20,386 nt of DNA. Origin: an uncultured Bacilli bacterium (GTDB lineage Bacteria > Bacillota_I > Bacilli_A > RF39 > UBA660). The position numbers were made by a program, and so were the translations under genes. Shown here piece by piece: positions 6,928 to 13,939 of this stretch (its first letter is position 1; every line of letters begins with the position of its first letter). The notes beneath the pieces are model-generated. The model saw only the letters and a list, made by a program, of their open reading frames with translations, was not told the DNA's origin and searched no databases. The stretch lies in the NCBI GenBank assembly GCA_947631365.1, contig CANRLB010000009.1, positions 1-20,386 of the forward strand, in the 5' to 3' direction.

Positions 6928-8922
6928 TTACGAGTTTTCCTTCTCGATCTCATTTTCTATTATAAATGGTTTACCACTAGTTCCAACACCTCCGTTAATT
7001 GAAGTAGAAGAACTAAGATAAATGATTGGACGAACTAAATGTCCATTATTTAGGGCATCAGTTCCCAAACCACCACTTGAACCAATATACCAAGCATCAT
7101 AAAAATCCGTTCCCTGAACACGTTTAATACCATAGCGGACCATTGTCCACTCGGATCTTTTATCATCGCTTTTTCCATTATTACTAATATTTAGCCAGCT
7201 ATCTTTACAAAATGAACCACTATAACAATTTGTACCAGAGGAATCTCTTCCCTCCGCCGCATATGAATAATAATAATCGTGGAGGTATAACAAGCCCACT
7301 AGTGCTCTTAAATAAGATGTCCAAGTTTTTGAATCCAACTCCGAACCACTCGTGCTTTTCCCTTGCGCTACAGCCTTTTTTCCCGTCTCAACTTTATATA
7401 TCTCATCCGCTGTTTGGCTAGCTCCATTCGTTGAGCCATAGATGTCACCATAAAACCAGATATGTCGTTCAAGCTTATTATACCAAGTCGAATTTATTTG
7501 TAAATATCTCACTGAACTACGTGAAGTTGCATCGATAAATAAATTGGTATCACCATAGTTACCATATGTAGAGCCACCACCTCCAAGTAATCTGCTCTTT
7601 AACGTTGAAGAACCCCAAGCACTAGCTTTTGTGCTTACAGATTCCTTATTCCAATAGAACTCCTTCGTACTTCCTTCCCTTATTGCTGTATTCTTAATTA
7701 ATTTCATTTGACCATCTTCTGTTATTCCAATTATTCTATAAATATAATCATTATCTAAATTTATTGTTCCATCATCATTCTTTTTTACACAATCTGATGG
7801 ATTACCATACCCAAAGCAAATAAAGTTATCCACCTTTCCATCACAACCATCTTCCGCTGCATTACATCCTCCGACAAAACGATACATATCTCCTAAGAGA
7901 ACATCACTTATTCCAACCGGTACTACTCCTAAAACTTCTTGGGCTTTTGTTTGGCCTTCACTTAACGCTTGTTTCGTTGTTATACTTAATTCATTACTTG
8001 TATTCTTTCTTCCTGATCCATCTGTTGCTTCTATAGTTATTGTATATTGTGTTCCAGCTTCTAATCCACTAAATGAGCATTTATTAGAGTTTTTATCATA
8101 ATTACCTGTAACCTCAGTTGTATCTTTTATTGCTTTACATGTTACATTATTTATTCCACTTGTATCACTTACATTAACATTTATTACTATTGTATCTTCT
8201 GTTACTTCTTTATCACTTAATGTTATTATTGGGGCATTAGCATCTAATGTTATTGTTTCCTTTTTTTCTATTTCCGATATATTATTTGCTTTATCTTTTA
8301 AGTAAACATATATATTTTTAGGTCCATCACCTGTAGATATAGTTATTGTTTCATTTTTTGTTTTACTATTACTTCCTACTTCTTGCCAGTTTGAACATGT
8401 TTCTCCTTCACTTACACATATTTGAGCTACATCATTATCACTCCATGTAACATTATATGTTACATTTGTTGTATGGGTATATTTTGATTGGTCACTTAAT
8501 GTTGTATTTGATTCACTACTTCCTGTTAACGTAAATGTACTTACTTCTGGTCTCTCTTCATCTTTATCAAAATATATATTACAATAGATACTCTTTGTAC
8601 TTGTTACTATTATACTTCCATCTATTACTCCACTAGATAAACTTTGTTCTACTGCATCAGGTACTAATTCATCAGTCCCATATTCATAACATTTAGTTTT
8701 ATTTGTATTTAGTAAATATCCTTTGTTTGGATATGTTTCTGTTGTTTCATATTTATCTTGTTCTTTTTCTAAATATATTGCAAATTCTTTTCTTTCTATT
8801 TCTTTTTCTTCCGGTATACTATTATTCATTTCATATGAATAACTTTTATTCCATGTTATTATTACGAGTGACATTATTATTACTATTATTAATATTACTT
8901 TATTCTTTTTATTCTCTTTCAT
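6928..8922 (-). CDS. Large exported surface protein with Ig/FN3-like modules and a Cys-rich C-terminal domain
   Basis: A 664-aa protein. Residues 1-30 form a signal or anchor helix (KNKVILIIVIIMSLVIITW). Residues about 30-125 are an unrecognised extracellular region with a Cys pair. Residues about 126-230 and 231-320 look like two Ig/FN3-type beta modules (VTYNVTWSDND ... NIYVYLKDKANN; PIITLSDKEVTED ... YTITIEATDGSG). The last 330 residues resemble a domain I know from many gut Bacillota surface proteins: ICFGYG, YIYRIIGITEDGQMKLIKN, Cys near a SWLN motif, and a terminal VRPIIYL. No sortase motif is present, so the N-terminal helix may anchor it. GC and third-position C/G rise sharply in the C-terminal half (about 6930-7630), unlike neighbouring genes. 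AGGAG lies 7 nt before the ATG. It is controlled by a consensus promoter flanked by dyads. Role unknown; adhesion or host interaction is a guess. Confidence 0.8.
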   Translation of the reverse strand: MKENKKNKVILIIVIIMSLVIITWNKSYSYEMNNSIPEEKEIERKEFAIYLEKEQDKYETTETYPNKGYLLNTNKTKCYEYGTDELVPDAVEQSLSSGVIDGSIIVTSTKSIYCNIYFDKDEERPEVSTFTLTGSSESNTTLSDQSKYTHTTNVTYNVTWSDNDVAQICVSEGETCSNWQEVGSNSKTKNETITISTGDGPKNIYVYLKDKANNISEIEKKETITLDANAPIITLSDKEVTEDTIVINVNVSDTSGINNVTCKAIKDTTEVTGNYDKNSNKCSFSGLEAGTQYTITIEATDGSGRKNTSNELSITTKQALSEGQTKAQEVLGVVPVGISDVLLGDMYRFVGGCNAAEDGCDGKVDNFICFGYGNPSDCVKKNDDGTINLDNDYIYRIIGITEDGQMKLIKNTAIREGSTKEFYWNKESVSTKASAWGSSTLKSRLLGGGGSTYGNYGDTNLFIDATSRSSVRYLQINSTWYNKLERHIWFYGDIYGSTNGASQTADEIYKVETGKKAVAQGKSTSGSELDSKTWTSYLRALVGLLYLHDYYYSYAAEGRDSSGTNCYSGSFCKDSWLNISNNGKSDDKRSEWTMVRYGIKRVQGTDFYDAWYIGSSGGLGTDALNNGHLVRPIIYLSSSTSINGGVGTSGKPFIIENEIEKENS

Positions 8923-8938
8923 AGATATACTCCTAAAG

Positions 8939-8953
8939 CGTATTATAAATACG
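8939..8953. promoter_or_regulatory. Operator-like dyad 2, downstream of the transcription start
   Basis: The 15-bp sequence CGTATTATAAATACG has perfect 6-bp arms (CGTATT/AATACG) around 3 bp. It falls about +8 to +22 of the surface protein transcript, just before its ribosome site, and shares the GTATT/AATAC half-sites with dyad 1. Confidence 0.6.
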
Positions 8954-8967
8954 TTTACTATAATGTG

Positions 8968-8996
8968 ATTATATCTTGTTTAATGCGTATTGTCAA
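8968..8996 (-). promoter_or_regulatory. Perfect consensus sigma-A promoter of the surface protein gene
   Basis: The minus strand has TTGACA (8996-8991), a 17-bp spacer and TATAAT (8973-8968), with both hexamers matching consensus exactly. Predicted start is near 8961. Such a strong promoter would be highly active unless repressed, which fits the overlapping dyads. Confidence 0.9.
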
Positions 8997-8999
8997 TAC
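8987..8999. promoter_or_regulatory. Operator-like dyad 1, overlapping the -35 box
   Basis: The 13-bp sequence GTATTGTCAATAC is a perfect inverted repeat (GTATTG/CAATAC) around one base. It contains the -35 hexamer of the surface protein promoter and lies between that gene and the divergent HTH gene, so a bound regulator would occlude RNA polymerase. Confidence 0.6.
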
Positions 9000-9052
9000 T
9001 CAACATATCAACAATAAAAGAAAATAAATTACAATTAATTTAGGTGTAAATT

Positions 9053-9265
9053 ATGGAAATCAAAGTAAATAAATATAAAGCCAATGAAATATTAAGATTC
9101 ATGAGAGAGGCTTCTAATATGACTCAAGAAGAGTTTGCTAAAAAGATTAATAAATCAAGAGATTGGCAACAATCAAATGAATATGGAAGAAGTAATTATT
9201 ACTTTAAAGATTTAATTGAATTAGCTAATAAATTAGGTTTTGAAATAAAAATAATAAAAAAATAA
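9053..9265 (+). CDS. Small XRE/Cro-CI-type HTH DNA-binding protein
   Basis: A 70-aa protein, one of only two plus-strand genes. Residues 12-66 fit a Cro/CI helix-turn-helix: EILRFMREASNMTQEEFAKKI (helices 1-2), then the turn and recognition helix around NKSRDWQQSNEYGRS, and IELANKLGFEIKI closing the fold. The WQQSNEYGR segment replaces the usual V-S-x-W-E-x-G pattern but keeps the spacing. It has no effector domain, so it probably acts as a simple repressor or activator. AGGTG lies 7 nt before the ATG. It is divergent from the large surface protein gene; the 130-bp gap holds two matching dyads, making it the obvious candidate regulator of that gene and possibly of itself. It ends at a bidirectional terminator shared with recO. 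Confidence 0.8.
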   Translation: MEIKVNKYKANEILRFMREASNMTQEEFAKKINKSRDWQQSNEYGRSNYYFKDLIELANKLGFEIKIIKK

Positions 9266-9289
9266 TTGCTTTTTATAACAATTATTTTT
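9261..9289. terminator. Bidirectional terminator between the HTH gene and recO
   Basis: AATAATTG (9261-9268) and CAATTATT (9279-9286) form a perfect 8-bp stem with a 10-nt loop. T runs follow on both strands. It overlaps the HTH stop codon and abuts the recO stop codon, serving both convergent genes. Confidence 0.7.
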
Positions 9290-10028
9290 ATAACTTTTCT
9301 ATAGTTTTTAAAAAGTCTTTGCTTTTTAAATACAAACCTGTATAATCATCATAATAATTATTTAAAAAACGATTTATTTCTAAAATTATATCTTCTTTTA
9401 TAGATAATTTAGAAATACTTTTAATATCGACTAAATAATACATATTTAATATTTTAATAATACTTAGAGGAATTATTCGTTCTCCATGATAACAATTGCG
9501 ACAAAGAAGTCCTCCTTTTTCACTTGATAAAGTAACAATATCTTTTTTATTACCACAAATGGTACAGTTAGTTAAATTTAAACCAACTCCTAAATAATCT
9601 AGAAGTTTTACTTCTAAAATGTTGGTTATAACCATAGGATTCAAACCATCTTCTATTTTTAAAAGAGCATTTTTAAAAATATTATATATAATTTTTACTT
9701 CTTCATTATTTAGTTCTTGTCTAAGAGTTTGATTAATTAAATCACATAAATAAGAGGCATAACTTATTAAAGTTATATCATTTCTTATATGAGGGAAATA
9801 ATTTATAACATCACTATCAGCTAAAGTAGATAATTTATCTTCTTTATCATAAATATTAAAATTACCTAAAACAAGTTTCATTGATGGTATTCTATTTTTG
9901 TTTTTAATATTCATTGCGCCCTTACAAATAAGGCCTTTTATACCTGTTTCAGTAAAAACATTAATTATTTTAGATGTTTCTCTAAACTGAGTTTCATTTA
10001 ATACTATTCCCTCAATTTTCTTTAACAC
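9288..10028 (-). CDS. recO: DNA repair protein RecO
   Basis: A 246-aa recombination mediator that loads RecA at single-strand gaps with RecR and anneals SSB-coated strands. The N-terminal OB fold is clear (EGIVLNETQFRETSKIINVF and GIKGLICKGAMN). The C-terminal part carries a zinc knuckle: CTICGN, then LLCRNCYHG. Length is normal (about 250 aa). The frame opens with GTG (10026-10028) preceded by GGGTGGT, so GTG is the probable start; an ATG two bases upstream is in another frame. It follows yqzL and era exactly as in Bacillus subtilis, supporting orthology. Its 3' end meets the HTH gene at a shared terminator, marking the boundary between the conserved cluster and the accessory insert. Confidence 0.95.
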   Translation of the reverse strand: MLKKIEGIVLNETQFRETSKIINVFTETGIKGLICKGAMNIKNKNRIPSMKLVLGNFNIYDKEDKLSTLADSDVINYFPHIRNDITLISYASYLCDLINQTLRQELNNEEVKIIYNIFKNALLKIEDGLNPMVITNILEVKLLDYLGVGLNLTNCTICGNKKDIVTLSSEKGGLLCRNCYHGERIIPLSIIKILNMYYLVDIKSISKLSIKEDIILEINRFLNNYYDDYTGLYLKSKDFLKTIEKL

Positions 10029-10037
10029 ATTACCACC

Positions 10038-10118
10038 CTATTTACATTTTTTATAATTTAAATAGTCTTCAATTTTACCACTATTTTTAAATTTTTCCCA
10101 AGCTTCCTTTTTATTCAT
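10038..10118 (-). CDS. yqzL: YqzL-family micro-protein (26 aa)
   Basis: A 26-codon frame, MNKKEAWEKFKNSGKIEDYL then NYKKCK, lies between era and recO. It is preceded by an excellent ribosome site (AGGAAGGTG, 5 nt from the ATG), strong evidence that it is translated. In Bacillus subtilis the tiny yqzL gene sits at exactly this place, and the pattern W-x-x-F-x-x-(S/T)-G-x-I-x-x-YL-x-Y matches what I recall of that family. Function is unknown in any organism to my knowledge. Spacing is 44 bp to era and 9 bp to recO, so all three are co-transcribed. It is easily missed because of its length. Confidence 0.8.
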   Translation of the reverse strand: MNKKEAWEKFKNSGKIEDYLNYKKCK

Positions 10119-10162
10119 TTTTATCACCTTCCTATTAATATAATGAAAGGTTTTTAAAAATT

Positions 10163-11044
10163 TTATTCATAATCAAAGAAACCTAGTTCTTTTAAGTATC
10201 TTTCCTTATCTTTCCAATCCTCAATTACTTTAACATATAATTCTAAATAAACTTTTTTATTAAACATACCTTCAAGTTCATGGCGAGCTAAAGTACCAAT
10301 TTTTTTAAGCATCTCGCCTCCAGAACCAATAATTATTTTTTTAATATTTTGTTTATCAACAATAATATCAATACTTATATTAATAATATCTTTTTTAACA
10401 TCTATTTTTGTACAATGACAAGTAATTGAATGAGGTATTTCATCCATTGTATTTTGAAGCAATTTTTCTCTTACAATTTCTCCAACCATAAAAGGAATAC
10501 TACAACTAGTAATTGTATTATCATCATAATATTTTACTTCATCTTTTAAATATTTTTTTAAGACAGTTATTAAATGAGCTACATTATCATTTTCTTTAGC
10601 GGAAACAGGAACAATTTCAGCAAAATTATAATCTTTAAATTCATCAATAGCCATTATTAAAGTTTCTTTGGAAACTTTATCAATCTTGTTAATGACTAAA
10701 ATAACGGGTATTTTACTATTTTGTAGTGATTCCATTAAAAAGTGATCACCTTTACCAATGCCAGATGCTATATCCACTACTAACATAATAGCATCAACAT
10801 CTTTAGTTAAGGCATAAGCTTGTTTATTTAAAACTTTCCCTAATTTATTAAGTGGTTTACTAATACCTGGAGTATCTACAAAAATAATTTGACAATCAGG
10901 CATATGATATATACCTTCAATTATGTTTCTCGTTGTACCGGCGACATTAGAAGTTATAGCTATTTTTCGAGCTAAGATACAATTTAATAAAGTACTTTTA
11001 CCAACATTAGGACGACCAACAATACTAACAAAACCACTTTTCAT
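10163..11044 (-). CDS. era: GTPase Era (30S ribosomal subunit maturation)
   Basis: A 293-aa GTPase that binds the 3' end of 16S rRNA and acts as a checkpoint in small-subunit assembly. All G motifs are present: G1 GRPNVGKS (10-17), switch I TTRN (37-40), G3 DTPG (57-60), G4 NKID (119-122) and G5 SAK (148-150). The C-terminal KH domain carries the GxxG loop in IIIGSGGEMLKKIG. Length is typical (about 300 aa). It follows dgkA by 8 bp. The order ybeY-dgkA-era-yqzL-recO matches Bacillus subtilis apart from the missing cdd between dgkA and era. Confidence 0.98.
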   Translation of the reverse strand: MKSGFVSIVGRPNVGKSTLLNCILARKIAITSNVAGTTRNIIEGIYHMPDCQIIFVDTPGISKPLNKLGKVLNKQAYALTKDVDAIMLVVDIASGIGKGDHFLMESLQNSKIPVILVINKIDKVSKETLIMAIDEFKDYNFAEIVPVSAKENDNVAHLITVLKKYLKDEVKYYDDNTITSCSIPFMVGEIVREKLLQNTMDEIPHSITCHCTKIDVKKDIINISIDIIVDKQNIKKIIIGSGGEMLKKIGTLARHELEGMFNKKVYLELYVKVIEDWKDKERYLKELGFFDYE

Positions 11045-11052
11045 AAAACCTC

Positions 11053-11460
11053 CTAAAACATATTAATAAATAATTTAATAAAATAAGGAATAAAAATTAT
11101 TAAATTAACTATTGCTGCTAATACACTCATAATTCCTGTTGCAGCAGAGCCACAATCTTTAGCAATTTTGGCATATTCATTATATTCATGAGTAAACATA
11201 TCTACTGTAGCTTCAATTGCGGTATTAATTAGTTCAATAACCATAATTAAAGCCATTGAGCCAAATGAAATAACCCACTCTAAAAAACTGATATCAAAAA
11301 CAATACCTAAAATAATAATAATACAACTACATAATGCGACTAATAAAAATGAGGATTCATTTTCAAAACAATATTTCAAACCTTGACAAGTATACTTACA
11401 TTTATTAAAAACATTTTTAACTAATCCTACTTCTTTTTTAAACTCTTTTTGTTCTTGCAT
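11053..11460 (-). CDS. dgkA: Undecaprenol/diacylglycerol kinase DgkA
   Basis: A 135-aa integral membrane kinase. In Gram-positive bacteria this family mainly phosphorylates undecaprenol to recycle the lipid carrier for cell-wall synthesis. The signature is complete: ELINTAIEATVDM followed by EYAKIAKDCGSAATG, carrying the catalytic Glu and the metal and ATP ligands. Three hydrophobic helices flank it. The first 25 residues are charged and cytoplasmic. The ATG lies inside the last codons of ybeY (23-bp overlap in another frame), so translation is coupled. Length is slightly longer than the usual 120-125 aa. Confidence 0.95.
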   Translation of the reverse strand: MQEQKEFKKEVGLVKNVFNKCKYTCQGLKYCFENESSFLLVALCSCIIIILGIVFDISFLEWVISFGSMALIMVIELINTAIEATVDMFTHEYNEYAKIAKDCGSAATGIMSVLAAIVNLIIFIPYFIKLFINMF

Positions 11461-11887
11461 CTTTACTTAACACTTCCTCTTGCAATTTAAACATAATCTC
11501 TTCATCTTCTTTAGTCATATGATCATATCCTAACAGATGTAAAAGACCATGAACAGTTAAAAACGCTAGTTCCCTTACTTCACTATGACCATATGTTATA
11601 GCTTGTTCTTCCATTCGGGGAATACAGATAAATATTTCACCCAAAAATCGCATATTATTATACACTATATCTTCATTATCTTCAAATGCAAATGATATAA
11701 CATCGGTAATTTTATCAATATGACGATAATTTTTATTTAATTCTTGAATTTTTTCATTACCTACAAAAACAATACTAAGGGTAGCATTTTTAACTTTTTC
11801 ATGTTTTAAAGTTCTTTTAATTATATCATCTAAATAACTATAATCTTTTTTATATCCATATTCATTAGTAATTTTATAATCTATCAT
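11438..11887 (-). CDS. ybeY: Endoribonuclease/rRNA maturation factor YbeY
   Basis: A 149-aa metalloprotein involved in 16S rRNA 3'-end maturation and ribosome quality control. The zinc site is exact: H113-x3-H117-x5-H123 within HGLLHLLGYDH. The upstream conserved R-x(2)-D-x-x-TDVISF (residues 55-66) and LGEIFIC (82-88) are also present. Length is typical. It overlaps the VanZ-like gene by four bases (ATGA) and dgkA by 23 bp, showing tight operon packing. In Bacillus subtilis phoH and yqfF precede it; both are missing here. Confidence 0.97.
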   Translation of the reverse strand: MIDYKITNEYGYKKDYSYLDDIIKRTLKHEKVKNATLSIVFVGNEKIQELNKNYRHIDKITDVISFAFEDNEDIVYNNMRFLGEIFICIPRMEEQAITYGHSEVRELAFLTVHGLLHLLGYDHMTKEDEEIMFKLQEEVLSKDARTKRV

Positions 11888-12498
11888 TTAAATACAACAC
11901 CCCAATAGCCAAATATATATATGCCCACTAATAAAACAATAACAACTGCTAAAATATTATAAAAAGTATCACTTCTTAAAATTTCTGGTAAATGTCTATT
12001 GATTGCTGATAAGCCAATATATAGAAGATAGCCTATTATACTTCCTAATAAATTTAAAATAATATCATCAATATCAAAACATCTTCCTGTCTTAAATTGA
12101 ACTATTTCGACTGTTAAACTAGTACCTAAAGCAGTTAATACAACTGGCCATATTTTTTTAGGTTTAATATAGGTACCTATTAAATAACCAAAAGGAATAA
12201 ATATTAAAATATTTCCTAAAACATTATAATTAAATAAAGTATCTCCTATTTTATAACGAAATATTTCTTTAAAAGGGATTAAATTAAAACCACTAAAATT
12301 ATTAGTTTCTGTATTAGTTAAGATTTCAAATAATAACCAGATATATAAAATAGAGACTAAATAACTTAATTCTTTATGAAAACAAAATCTTTCTCTATGT
12401 GTTTGTAAATAAAAGAAACGAATTAAAGTGATAGTTATAAAAAAAACAATTAACATAGGCCATATATCAGATAGAATTTTGTGAATTATTTGCGTCAT
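11884..12498 (-). CDS. VanZ-family membrane protein
   Basis: A 204-aa protein with about five membrane helices. VanZ family features are NLIPFKEI (residues about 73-80), NVLGNILIFIPFGYLIG and SLTVEIVQFKTGRCFDIDDIILNLLGSIIGYLL, the last holding the family's E-x-x-Q...R-x-x-D-x-D-D pattern. VanZ of enterococci raises teicoplanin resistance; the role of chromosomal relatives is unclear, and no other van genes are present, so resistance should not be assumed. The gene overlaps yqfD by 32 bp and ybeY by 4 bp and takes the place that phoH and yqfF hold in Bacillus subtilis, an unusual position that looks like operon rearrangement. Confidence 0.88.
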   Translation of the reverse strand: MTQIIHKILSDIWPMLIVFFITITLIRFFYLQTHRERFCFHKELSYLVSILYIWLLFEILTNTETNNFSGFNLIPFKEIFRYKIGDTLFNYNVLGNILIFIPFGYLIGTYIKPKKIWPVVLTALGTSLTVEIVQFKTGRCFDIDDIILNLLGSIIGYLLYIGLSAINRHLPEILRSDTFYNILAVVIVLLVGIYIFGYWGVVFK

Positions 12499-13639
12499 TA
12501 TTTAATTCCTCCTCTATTACTTTTATTTCACCAATATTTTCTTTGGCTACAATAAATACCTCTAAATATATTGTACTATCATTTACCTCTTTTTTCAAAA
12601 CTTTTTTAACTAATATATCTTCATTTTCATCTAATTGTAATTTAATTTTTTCAATTGCTAAATTAAAGGCTTTATCATAAGCTTGTTCTTCTGTCAATTT
12701 TCTTATTTTATTAACATATTCTTTTTCTTTTACAAAATTAATTTCAAAATCATTTAATTTATATAAATTAGTTTCTTCTAATTTTTTATTTTTAATTCTA
12801 CTTCTTAAAATATAATATTTATCATCATTTATCTTGACATTAAAATTATATCTTTTTTTACCTGTATATTCAATATAATATTCGTTAAAAGGCACTGTTA
12901 CTTTTACTTTATACCATACTTCACCATAGATTTCTCCCTGAGCACAAACTTGGTTTTTAACTTCATTATTAAAAGATATATCACCACTTAAAATAATATC
13001 CCCTTTATTAACATAATCATTTATTTCTTTTAAGGCAACCCCTCGATAAATATTCATATTACTAATTTTAGCATCTGTTTTAGCAACAATATGGCAATAA
13101 TTATAATTATCTTCCTCTTTAGGAATATTTTTTTCAGTAACATATACATTCATTATAAGACCATCATACTCTATTTCTAGCCATTCTAAAGTATCTTTAT
13201 TTTTATCTAAAATATTAGCAACTATTTTTTCTATTTTATTATGGGGCATTTTTAAACTTAAAGTTTTTATTCCATTATTTTTTAAAGCTTCTAATACTAA
13301 ATTTTGAATATCATAATTATTAGTTTTAATATCTATTTTAAAAATTATATTATTAGCCAAAAATAAAATAAAAATACTTATTATAGATGCCAATAAAAAT
13401 ATAATATATTTTTTCATATATATTTTAATTTTATTAAAACCAGTTAAGTCATAAATTGATGTATTATAACTAACTAAATATTTTTGAATTCTTTCATAAT
13501 CTTTTAAACTTACTTTAATTAAAAGATAATCTTTAAACTTTTTATTATCATATAAAGTTATCCCTATATCATTTAACTTTGTTAAAAGATAATAATAATT
13601 TCCATTATCAATTTTAACCCATATAATATTATTCATCAT
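12467..13639 (-). CDS. yqfD: Sporulation protein YqfD
   Basis: About 390 aa from the preferred start. The N-terminal cytoplasmic part has ferredoxin-like strands (VKIDNGNYYYLLTKLNDIGI, LLIKVSLKDYERI), followed by one membrane helix at about residues 79-97. A large extracytoplasmic domain follows, with NNYDIQNLVLEALKNNGIK, AKTDAKISNMNIYRGVALKEINDYVNKGDIILSG and a C-terminal KEEVNDSTIYLEVFIVAKENIG-like region. These match YqfD, a sigma-E-controlled mother-cell protein needed for efficient sporulation in Bacillus subtilis. The frame opens at a TTG (13651), but paired ATG codons at 13637-13639 and 13634-13636, overlapping the end of yqfC, are better starts. It is directly downstream of yqfC, the conserved pair. 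The 3' end overlaps the VanZ-like gene. Confidence 0.88.
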   Translation of the reverse strand: MMNNIIWVKIDNGNYYYLLTKLNDIGITLYDNKKFKDYLLIKVSLKDYERIQKYLVSYNTSIYDLTGFNKIKIYMKKYIIFLLASIISIFILFLANNIIFKIDIKTNNYDIQNLVLEALKNNGIKTLSLKMPHNKIEKIVANILDKNKDTLEWLEIEYDGLIMNVYVTEKNIPKEEDNYNYCHIVAKTDAKISNMNIYRGVALKEINDYVNKGDIILSGDISFNNEVKNQVCAQGEIYGEVWYKVKVTVPFNEYYIEYTGKKRYNFNVKINDDKYYILRSRIKNKKLEETNLYKLNDFEINFVKEKEYVNKIRKLTEEQAYDKAFNLAIEKIKLQLDENEDILVKKVLKKEVNDSTIYLEVFIVAKENIGEIKVIEEELNNDANNSQNSI

Positions 13640-13886
13640 AGATAAACTCAACTTTCAAAATTAAACCATTGATAAGTAATTCTTGCTTTGTCATTTGTTT
13701 TATTTTTAAATTATTTCCTTTTATTAATATTTTTTTGTTATTGATAGTTATTACTATTTCATCAGCACTTAATTTATTTAACTTTGTATAATTAAAAACA
13801 TGCAAATTATTTTCATAAATAGTTATGAAATCATTTAAATCATATAAAAAATCTTTAAAATATTCGCTAAAATGTAAATTTTTCAT
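13629..13886 (-). CDS. yqfC: YqfC-family sporulation protein
   Basis: An 85-aa protein. The family pattern of short beta strands is visible: FITIYENNLHVFNY, DEIVITINNKKILIKGNNLKIKQMTKQELLINGLILKVEFIY, ending at the membrane-proximal side as in YqfC of Bacillus subtilis, a sigma-E-dependent sporulation gene. The always-adjacent yqfD overlaps it at the stop codon, which supports the call. There is no Shine-Dalgarno sequence: TATAAT ends only 8 bp before the ATG, and an in-frame stop lies six codons upstream, so this is the only reasonable ATG. It probably makes a leaderless message, separate from rpsU-yqeY, whose terminator precedes it. Confidence 0.8.
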   Translation of the reverse strand: MKNLHFSEYFKDFLYDLNDFITIYENNLHVFNYTKLNKLSADEIVITINNKKILIKGNNLKIKQMTKQELLINGLILKVEFIYDE

Positions 13887-13894
13887 ATCATTAA

Positions 13895-13900
13895 ATTATA
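13895..13900 (-). promoter_or_regulatory. -10 element immediately upstream of yqfC
   Basis: The minus strand shows TATAAT at 13900-13895, with only 8 nt to the yqfC start codon. No good -35 is visible at 17 bp; a weak CTTTTT lies there. The start point would fall at or beside the ATG. Confidence 0.4.
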
Positions 13901-13917
13901 TTTTTAGGACATGAAAA

Positions 13918-13939
13918 AAAGACTATTTTGTTAGTCTTT
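13918..13939 (-). terminator. Rho-independent terminator at the end of yqeY
   Basis: On the minus strand AAAGACTA (13939-13932) and TAGTCTTT (13925-13918) form a perfect 8-bp stem with a 6-nt loop. A T run follows. The yqeY stop codon lies inside the stem. It separates rpsU-yqeY from the yqfC operon. Confidence 0.8.

Noticed and set aside
7212..7421. 69-codon plus-strand frame inside the surface protein gene
   Set aside because: It lies antisense to a clear coding frame, has no ribosome site, and its composition reflects the opposite strand.
6928..7950. Possible diversity-generating-retroelement target (variable lectin-like C-terminus)
   Set aside because: No reverse transcriptase, template repeat or initiation-of-mutagenic-homing element is visible in the window; the domain resemblance alone is not enough.
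8703..8924. 73-codon plus-strand frame rich in Leu and Phe
   Set aside because: It is the antisense of the Glu/Lys-rich N-terminus of the surface protein; hydrophobicity is an artefact of reading AAA/GAA codons backwards.
11884..12498. Glycopeptide resistance determinant (VanZ)
   Set aside because: Family membership is clear, but no other van genes are present and VanZ relatives are common in non-resistant Bacillota.
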